Assembly: GCF_001294625.1 (NCBI RefSeq)
Contig: NZ_CP012677.1
Span: 1,116,001 to 1,180,000, forward strand
Origin: Arthrobacter alpinus
Lineage (GTDB): Bacteria; Actinomycetota; Actinomycetes; Actinomycetales; Micrococcaceae
Direction of reading: 5' to 3'
Length of the DNA stretch: 64,000 nt
Part shown: positions 58,814 through 64,000 of the stretch, piece by piece
Layout of the letters: every line of letters starts with the position of its first letter
Numbering within the stretch: the stretch's first letter is position 1
The notes under the pieces: generated by a model
Seen by the model: the letters and a program-made list of their open reading frames with translations, nothing else
What the model was told of the DNA's origin: nothing
Database searches by the model: none
Position numbers and translations under genes: made by a program

Positions 58814-59159
58814 ATGATTAAGCTGGCAACTATCGCCATTAATACGCAAAATCCAAACACACTCACTGAATTGTGGACAGCCTTCATGGGCACCGACGTT
58901 GACCCGAGGGTGGACGGCATCACGTGGCTCAAGTCCTTGAACGGCGGGCCACATATAGCCGTTTGAGGAAGTTGCTGAATCCGCAGACGGCCCGCGCAGG
59001 CTTCACCTGGACTTCGCCGTTAATGACGTTGATGACGTTGATGACGGCGGAGACGTTGATGCAGAGGTGCAGGGTGTTGTGGAGCTGGGTGATCCCGACG
59101 GTAATCCCAGTGGGATTCTCGTGTACGTTCAGGGGGCGGTTGACCGGCCGGGCAAGTGA
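58814..59159 (+). pseudogene. VOC (glyoxalase-like) protein, frameshifted
   Basis: From ATG 58814 the frame reads IKLATIAINTQNPNTLTELW and WLKSLNGGPHIAV, then stops at 58964-58966. Moving one base, FEEVAESADGPRRLHLDFAV, then GDPDGNPSGILVYVQGAV continue to TGA 59157-59159. LHLDFAV and DPDGN are typical VOC-family elements. A single-base change in GTTTGAGG separates the halves. The protein (~115 residues) would be a small metal-binding VOC member. Confidence 0.75.
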
Positions 59160-59163
59160 CAGA

Positions 59164-59196
59164 TCACGCCCTCATTATGGGTCAATGAGGGCGTGA
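59164..59196. terminator. Terminator-like hairpin after the VOC pseudogene
   Basis: TCACGCCCTCATT (59164-59176) pairs perfectly with AATGAGGGCGTGA (59184-59196) around seven bases, 5 bp after the pseudogene's last codon. The flank has no strong T run. Confidence 0.6.
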
Positions 59197-59289
59197 CCTG
59201 CGAATCTGCGGCCTGAAGTTGGGCGGCCTGAGGTTGGCCCGTTGTGCTGCAACGGTTGCGGCCGGTAATGCAGAAAGGTGCTGGCTCTG

Positions 59290-59643
59290 TTAGACCCAGA
59301 AAACGGCGATGGCAATGTTGATCAGAGCCATACCGCCAACAGCGTGGGCCAGGCCCTTGGGGACCGTCTCGTTGTTCTTGGCCTTGCGGCGGCCAATGAA
59401 CGCTGCCACACCAACTACCAGGGCGATGATCAGCTTGACGGCCACCTTTGTGTTGTTGGGGCCATCACCATCTCCCATGGATGCCAGGCCAACGAGCAAA
59501 ATTCCGGTGATGAGCTGGGTCAGCGCACCAATCCACTGCCACTGGGTGACGGTGGGCGTCTTGAACGCAGCGAGCCAACCGCCAACAATCGCAGCGGCAC
59601 CGAGAATATGCAAAAACACGAGCAATAAGCGTAAAAAGTCCAT
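59290..59643 (-). CDS. Small four-segment membrane protein
   Basis: 117 residues with hydrophobic segments at ~5-25 (LLLVFLHILGAAAIVGGWLA), ~38-55 (WIGALTQLITGILLVGLASM), ~70-85 (KLIIALVVGVAAFIG) and ~100-117 (AVGGMALINIAIAVFWV). The conserved His in HILGAAA and the four-helix form recall small integral proteins found in many actinobacteria. Function unknown. It lies alone between the VOC pseudogene and the sucB terminator. Confidence 0.8.
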   Translation of the reverse strand: MDFLRLLLVFLHILGAAAIVGGWLAAFKTPTVTQWQWIGALTQLITGILLVGLASMGDGDGPNNTKVAVKLIIALVVGVAAFIGRRKAKNNETVPKGLAHAVGGMALINIAIAVFWV

Positions 59644-59726
59644 GCCACCAGCATATGTAATTTGGTGACACAGTGTCTATCAAGGGCCACCTAATGCGGC
59701 AGATATGAAAGGTACCCTAGGGACGT

Positions 59727-59776
59727 ACGACGGCGGTGCGGTGACCTAAAAACTCAGGTCACCGCACCGCCGTCGT
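59727..59776. terminator. Strong terminator after sucB
   Basis: A perfect 21-bp stem (59727-59747 and 59756-59776) with an 8-base A-rich loop. It lies 30 bp after the sucB stop in the leftward direction. Confidence 0.88.
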
Positions 59777-59805
59777 GCGTTCACTGCAGCAGCGAACCGG
59801 GGTCC

Positions 59806-61485
59806 TTACAGGCCCAGATCGGCCTCAAACGCGCCCTCTTCCAGGCGAGCCTTCAAGGTCTGCAGGAAGCGGCCGGCGTCCGCGCCGTCCACCAGGCGGT
59901 GGTCGTACGTCAGGCACAGGTACATCATGTGACGGATGGCGATGGCGTCATCGCCGTCGGCATCGGTTACAACCATTGCGCGCTTGACGATCGCGCCGGT
60001 GCCCAGGATGGCAACGTTGGGCTGGTTGATGATCGGGGTGTCAAACAGGGCCCCGACCGAGCCGATGTTGGTGATGGAGAACGTGCCGCCGGAGAGCTCG
60101 TCCGGACCGATCTTGCCGCTGCGGGTGCGTGCGGCAACATCGGCGATCTTCGTGGCCAGACCAGCCAGATTCAGATCGCCGGCGTTGGCGATGACAGGAA
60201 CCAGCAGGCCCTTGTCGGTGTCAACGGCAAACGCCAGGTGCTCGGCGTTGTGGTACGTGATCTGCTGAGTTTCCTCGTTGTACTCACCGTTGACCGAGGG
60301 GTGCGCCTTCAGCGCCTCCGCCACGGCCTTGGCGATGAACGGCAGGTACGTCAGCTTGGCGCCGTTGGTTGCCGCGAAGGCATCCTTGGCCTTGCCGCGC
60401 AGCTTCACGATGCGCGTCATGTCAACCTCGTGCACCTGGGTGAGCTGCGTGGAGATTTCCAGTGACTCGCGCATGCGCCGGGCAATGACCTGGCGGATGC
60501 GCGGTGCCTTCACGGTGGTGCCGCGCAATGAGGAAGGCACGACGGCGGGAGCGGACTTCGCTGCCGGGGCGCCAGCAGCTGCGGGGGCCGGGGCGGCAAC
60601 GGCCTTGGCGGCCTCAGCTGCTGCCACGACGTCCTGTTTGCGGATGCGTCCGCCAACACCGGTGCCGGTGACGGTGGAGATGTCAACGCCGTGCTGGTTG
60701 GCAAGCTTGCGCACCAACGGGGTCACGTAGTTGGACTCAGTGCCGGCGGCGGCGGGTGCCGGTGCTGCTACGGGAGCGGCAGGCGCGGCGGCGGGTGCCG
60801 GTGCTGCTACGGGAGCGGCAGGCGCGGCGGCGGGTGCCGGTGCTGCTACGGGAGCGGCAGCGGGTGCCGGAGCTGCAGGGGCAGCGGCGCCGGCGGCACC
60901 GATCAATGCTAGGACGCTACCCACTTCTGCGGTCTCATCCTCGGGGACGCGAATCTCTAGCAGGGTGCCCGCCACAGGGGAGGGGATCTCGGTGTCGACC
61001 TTGTCGGTGGACACCTCGAGCAGTGGCTCGTCGATCTCGATGGAGTCGCCAACTGCCTTCAGCCAACGCGTGACGGTGCCTTCGGTGACGGACTCGCCAA
61101 GCGCGGGAAGCTTGACCTCGAAGGTGTCGCCGGCCGGTGGGGCCGGGGTCTCGACAGGTGTGGACACTGGGGCAGGTGCGGCCGGGGTCTCGGCAGGCTC
61201 GGCCACCGGGGAGTCCTCGGCTACCGGGGCTGCGGCAGTAGCGCTGTCGCCGGATCCGATGATGGCAAGGACGGCACCGACTTCTGCAGTCTCGTCCTCG
61301 GGAACCAGAATCTGTTCCAGGATGCCGGCAAACGGCGACGGGATTTCGGTGTCAACCTTGTCGGTGGAGACCTCCAACAGGGGTTCGTCCACTTCTACAC
61401 GGTCGCCGATCTGCTTGAGCCATCGCGTGACGGTTCCTTCGGTGACACTTTCGCCCAGTGCGGGCAAGTTCACGGATTCAGACAT
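59806..61485 (-). CDS. sucB: Dihydrolipoamide succinyltransferase (E2 of 2-oxo acid dehydrogenase)
   Basis: 559 residues from ATG 61485 (GGGGA upstream). Two lipoyl domains at ~1-76 and ~117-193 each contain the lipoylated lysine in [14 protein letters not shown]. An Ala/Pro linker with a 13-residue tandem repeat follows, then the E3-binding domain ([20 protein letters not shown]) and catalytic domain with [20 protein letters not shown]. It carries acyl groups in the 2-oxoglutarate (or pyruvate) dehydrogenase complex. The lpd gene follows upstream and LipA/LipB make its cofactor. The name rests on similarity; the substrate is not proved. Confidence 0.92.
   Translation of the reverse strand: MSESVNLPALGESVTEGTVTRWLKQIGDRVEVDEPLLEVSTDKVDTEIPSPFAGILEQILVPEDETAEVGAVLAIIGSGDSATAAAPVAEDSPVAEPAETPAAPAPVSTPVETPAPPAGDTFEVKLPALGESVTEGTVTRWLKAVGDSIEIDEPLLEVSTDKVDTEIPSPVAGTLLEIRVPEDETAEVGSVLALIGAAGAAAPAAPAPAAAPVAAPAPAAAPAAPVAAPAPAAAPAAPVAAPAPAAAGTESNYVTPLVRKLANQHGVDISTVTGTGVGGRIRKQDVVAAAEAAKAVAAPAPAAAGAPAAKSAPAVVPSSLRGTTVKAPRIRQVIARRMRESLEISTQLTQVHEVDMTRIVKLRGKAKDAFAATNGAKLTYLPFIAKAVAEALKAHPSVNGEYNEETQQITYHNAEHLAFAVDTDKGLLVPVIANAGDLNLAGLATKIADVAARTRSGKIGPDELSGGTFSITNIGSVGALFDTPIINQPNVAILGTGAIVKRAMVVTDADGDDAIAIRHMMYLCLTYDHRLVDGADAGRFLQTLKARLEEGAFEADLGL
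60754..60861. repeat. Tandem 39-bp repeat in the sucB linker
   Basis: A 39-bp unit begins at 60754, 60793 and 60832 (the third is partial), nearly identical, coding for the 13-residue unit [13 protein letters not shown] on the minus strand. It lengthens the flexible swinging-arm linker. Repeats of this kind vary in number between strains. Confidence 0.85.
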
Positions 61486-61614
61486 TTCGTCCCCGTTCTC
61501 CTTTTTGTGCAGTGCAAGTTTGTGCACCAGAGATTGAAATTCATGAGTAATGATTATTTGTCTTTGAGCTTAGTGCACCCGGTGCGGGCACCGGGTGCAC
61601 TAAGTACAGTGTTC

Positions 61615-62997
61615 CTAGCCGTGGAGTGGGCGGCCGGCCAGTGCCATGGCCGCCTCACCGAGGGCTTCATTCTGGGTGGGGTGTGCATGGATCAAGCTGG
61701 CAACATCCTCCGGGTAAGCTTCCCAGTTCACGATGAGCTGTGCTTCACCGATCTGCTCGCCTACTCGGGAGCCGATCATGTGGACACCGACCACGGGGCC
61801 GTTCTTTTCGCGGACGAACTTGATGATGCCACCGGTGCCCAGGATGGCGCTCTTGCCGTTGCCGGCAAGGTTGTATTCGGTGCTTTCAACGTTCTCGTCG
61901 CCAAACTTTTCCTTGGCCTGCTTCTCGTTCAAGCCAACGGAGGCGATCTCCGGGTCGCAGTAGGTAACCTTCGGGACGTTGATATCCTCAACCACTACCG
62001 GGTTCAGTCCGGCAATTTCCTCGGCCACAAAGATGCCCTGCTGGAAACCGCGGTGTGCCAGTTGAATGCCGGGGACAATGTCGCCGACGGCGTAGATGTT
62101 GCCGACGCCGGTGTGCAGGCGGTCGTTGGTGATCACAAAGCCGCGGTCCATGGTGACACCGGCTTCCTCATATCCCAGTCCTGCCGTGGAAGGGCCACGG
62201 CCGACGGCGACCAGCATGAGCTCGGCCTCGAACGTCTTGCCGTCAACCAGGGTGGCCTTGACGCCGTCGGCGCTCTGCTCCACTCCCTGGAAGAAAGTGC
62301 CGGTGTTGAACTTGATGCCGCGCTTGCGGAAGGTTCGTTCTAGGACCTTGATGATGGCGGCGTCCTCGTTGGGGACCAGCGATGCCATGCCCTCAATGAT
62401 GGTGACGTCCACGCCAAAGGACTTCCAGACGGAAGCGAATTCCACACCAATGACGCCGCCGCCGAGAACGATCACGCTCTTGGGTAGGTAGTCCATGGTG
62501 AGAGCCTGGTCCGAGGTGATGACCTTGCCGCCAATTTCCAGGCCGGGCAGGCTGCGGGAGTAGGAACCCGTGGCGAGGATGATGTTCTTACCGGTGTAGT
62601 TCACGCCGTTGACGGTGATGGTGTTCGCTGCGGTGAGCTTACCCTCGCCTTCAATGACGGTGATGCCCTTGCCCTTGATGAGACCCTGCAGACCCTTGTA
62701 CTTCCCGGCAACAATGCCGTCCTTGTAGGCATTGACGGCCACCATGTCGATTGACTTCAGCTCGACGTTGACGCCAACCTTGGCGCCTTCGCGTGCGTGG
62801 TCGGCCACCTCTGCGGCGTGCAGGAGGGCCTTGGTGGGGATGCAGCCGTTGTGCAGGCAGGTGCCGCCCAACTTGCTCTTTTCCACCAACCCAACGGTCT
62901 TGCCCAACTGGATGGCGCGCAATGCTGCGGCGTAACCGCCACTGCCACCACCGAGAATTAGGATGTCGAATTCTTGCCCAGCTGCCTGTTCGGCCAC
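61615..62997 (-). CDS. lpd: Dihydrolipoamide dehydrogenase
   Basis: 460 residues. FDILILGGGSGGYAAALRAI is the FAD site and GGTCLHNGCIPTKALLHAAE holds the redox-active cysteines. VIVLGGGVIGVEFASVWKSF is the NAD site, and AHPTQNEALGEAAMALAG with HAHPTQNE is the C-terminal active-site His-Glu pair. It reoxidises the dihydrolipoyl groups of SucB and the glycine cleavage system. It lies 129 bp upstream of sucB on the same strand. Confidence 0.97.
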   Translation of the reverse strand: MAEQAAGQEFDILILGGGSGGYAAALRAIQLGKTVGLVEKSKLGGTCLHNGCIPTKALLHAAEVADHAREGAKVGVNVELKSIDMVAVNAYKDGIVAGKYKGLQGLIKGKGITVIEGEGKLTAANTITVNGVNYTGKNIILATGSYSRSLPGLEIGGKVITSDQALTMDYLPKSVIVLGGGVIGVEFASVWKSFGVDVTIIEGMASLVPNEDAAIIKVLERTFRKRGIKFNTGTFFQGVEQSADGVKATLVDGKTFEAELMLVAVGRGPSTAGLGYEEAGVTMDRGFVITNDRLHTGVGNIYAVGDIVPGIQLAHRGFQQGIFVAEEIAGLNPVVVEDINVPKVTYCDPEIASVGLNEKQAKEKFGDENVESTEYNLAGNGKSAILGTGGIIKFVREKNGPVVGVHMIGSRVGEQIGEAQLIVNWEAYPEDVASLIHAHPTQNEALGEAAMALAGRPLHG

Positions 62998-63191
62998 TTA
63001 GACGCTCCCTCGCGTTTGGGTGGCGCACGGTGTCGTGCGCCATCTCATCAATTGTTGTGGCAGAACGCCTGCTGATGTAGTGGCAGCGTCCTGACATGAA
63101 AAAGACAAATACTTTCAGCATTCACCTTAGCGGTCACTTCCTCTATGCTCCACCCCGCACCCGTCACAGTAAAGGAATTTGTGTCCAGCCT

Positions 63192-63262
63192 CACTATGCC
63201 CTTGGTCACCAGCTCCGGCGCCGACCGTGGGTCGAAGCAGGTGCGGGGCCAAGGGCATAGTG
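63192..63262. terminator. Long-range inverted repeat after pepA
   Basis: CACTATGCCCTTGG (63192-63205) and CCAAGGGCATAGTG (63249-63262) are perfect 14-bp complements, 43 bases apart, 20 bp after the pepA stop. They could end the leftward pepA transcript or keep an mRNA 3' end stable; the loop is long for a terminator. Confidence 0.5.
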
Positions 63263-63281
63263 CCGTTCCAGTGAGAATGCG

Positions 63282-64000
63282 CTAGACGCTGCGCGCCACC
63301 ACATCTTCGACATAGCTCACCAGGGTGCGCACGGCCATGCCGGTGCCCTGCTTGGGCGTGTACCCGTACGGGGCGCTCTCGTTGAACGCCGGTCCGGCGA
63401 TATCCAGGTGGGCCCACGGGATGGTTTCTCCATCCTTGCCCTTGCCGATGAACTCCTGCAAGAACACTGCCGCGGTCATCATGCCGCCCATGCGTTCGCC
63501 GATGTTGGCCATGTCGGCAACGGGGGACTCAAGGGAAGGGCGCAGCTCCTCGGGCAGAGGCATTGGCCAGATGAGCTCCCCGGCACGGTCCGCGGCGGCC
63601 TTCAAGGCCGCGCTAACGCCGTCGTCGCCCATGACGCCAGCGGTGCGGTGGCCCAGGGCCACCACCTGGGCGCCGGTAAGGGTGGCGACGTCGATGATGA
63701 CGTCGGGGAATTCCTGTGACGCGGCCACCAGGCCGTCGGCCATGACCAGGCGGCCCTCGGCGTCGGTGTTCAGGACCTCCACAGTCTTGCCGCCGAAGAT
63801 CGTCAAAACGTCGGAGGGGCGGATGGCCGTACCGGAGGGCATGTTCTCGGCAATGCACAACCAACCCGTGACATTGACCGGCAGGCCCAGCTCGGCCACA
63901 GCAAGCACAGTGTTCAAGACGGCTGCGGCACCGGCCATGTCGCACTTCATGGTGACCATGCCGGCGCCTGGCTTGATGGAGATTCCGCCGGAGTCAAAGG
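63282..64000 (-). CDS. pepA: Leucyl aminopeptidase, C-terminal part (5' end outside window)
   Basis: The minus-strand frame is open to the window edge. It contains the M17 metal-binding segment FDSGGISIKPGAGM followed by MKCDMAGAAAVLNTV, and the signature NTDAEGRLVMADGLVAASQE. It ends with LVSYVEDVVARS. The enzyme is a hexameric zinc or manganese aminopeptidase that frees N-terminal residues from peptides in the cytosol. Start lies beyond 64000. Confidence 0.95.
   Translation of the reverse strand, partial: FDSGGISIKPGAGMVTMKCDMAGAAAVLNTVLAVAELGLPVNVTGWLCIAENMPSGTAIRPSDVLTIFGGKTVEVLNTDAEGRLVMADGLVAASQEFPDVIIDVATLTGAQVVALGHRTAGVMGDDGVSAALKAAADRAGELIWPMPLPEELRPSLESPVADMANIGERMGGMMTAAVFLQEFIGKGKDGETIPWAHLDIAGPAFNESAPYGYTPKQGTGMAVRTLVSYVEDVVARSV

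Noticed and set aside
60754..60861. Tandem repeats as a possible CRISPR array
   Set aside because: The units are directly adjacent, without spacers, and in frame inside sucB.
60731..61537. 268-residue Ala/Ser-rich plus-strand frame opposite sucB
   Set aside because: It mirrors the repetitive sucB linker and lipoyl domains; no start site or family.

Overview
The window comes from a high-GC actinobacterium, most likely an Arthrobacter-type member of the Micrococcaceae. The chromosomal gene order supports this: glnE at the left edge; glnA, an RDD membrane protein, a DUF4191 protein, lipA and lipB on the right; then a receptor-type kinase, a tricorn-like protease and the sucB-lpd-pepA cluster. 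No database was searched. Product names rest on motifs, lengths and gene order.

Layout. Positions 1-4573 are host: the 3' part of glnE, a decayed sulfatase, glutaminase glsA, a small HTH protein and a CsbD-like stress protein. Positions 4574-48180 are two related prophages integrated in tandem at the 3' end of glnA. Copies of the last 24 bp of glnA lie at 4574, 9041 and 48181. The left element (4574-9040) is a 4.5-kb remnant. It keeps the left-end genes, a frameshifted holin-like gene and the C-terminal third of the integrase, and has lost the middle. The right element (9041-48180, about 39 kb) is a near-complete siphovirus prophage. From left to right it carries left-end HTH genes, a cargo cluster (10.9-13.1 kb), lysis genes, tail, head, portal, terminase, an HNH protein, more cargo (34-36.5 kb), early and replication genes, a divergent repressor switch, integrase, and a GAF/membrane cargo cassette next to attR. 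Most phage genes run on the minus strand with short overlaps, as in one or a few long operons. Positions 48181-64000 are host again.

Prophage condition. The terminase large subunit is split by a +1 frame change near 31.87 kb, and an IS3-family element (37293-38550) interrupts an early XRE-like gene. It may therefore be defective or recently inactivated. Two canonical -1 slippery heptamers are visible: CCCAAAA in the tail assembly chaperone and GGGAAAA in the IS transposase.

How the genes work together. The integration site preserves glnA: the element supplies an identical 3' end, a stop codon and a terminator-like hairpin beyond it. The host genes cover nitrogen control (GlnA and its modifier GlnE) and lipoate metabolism: LipB and LipA make the cofactor that the SucB lipoyl domains carry and Lpd reoxidises. 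The least explained parts are the cargo genes: the 2TM-GAF protein with a small basic partner at attR, the left-end cluster with two small paralogues around a membrane protein, a ParB-like protein at 34.2 kb, and an unknown protein at 35.8 kb inserted against the early operon.
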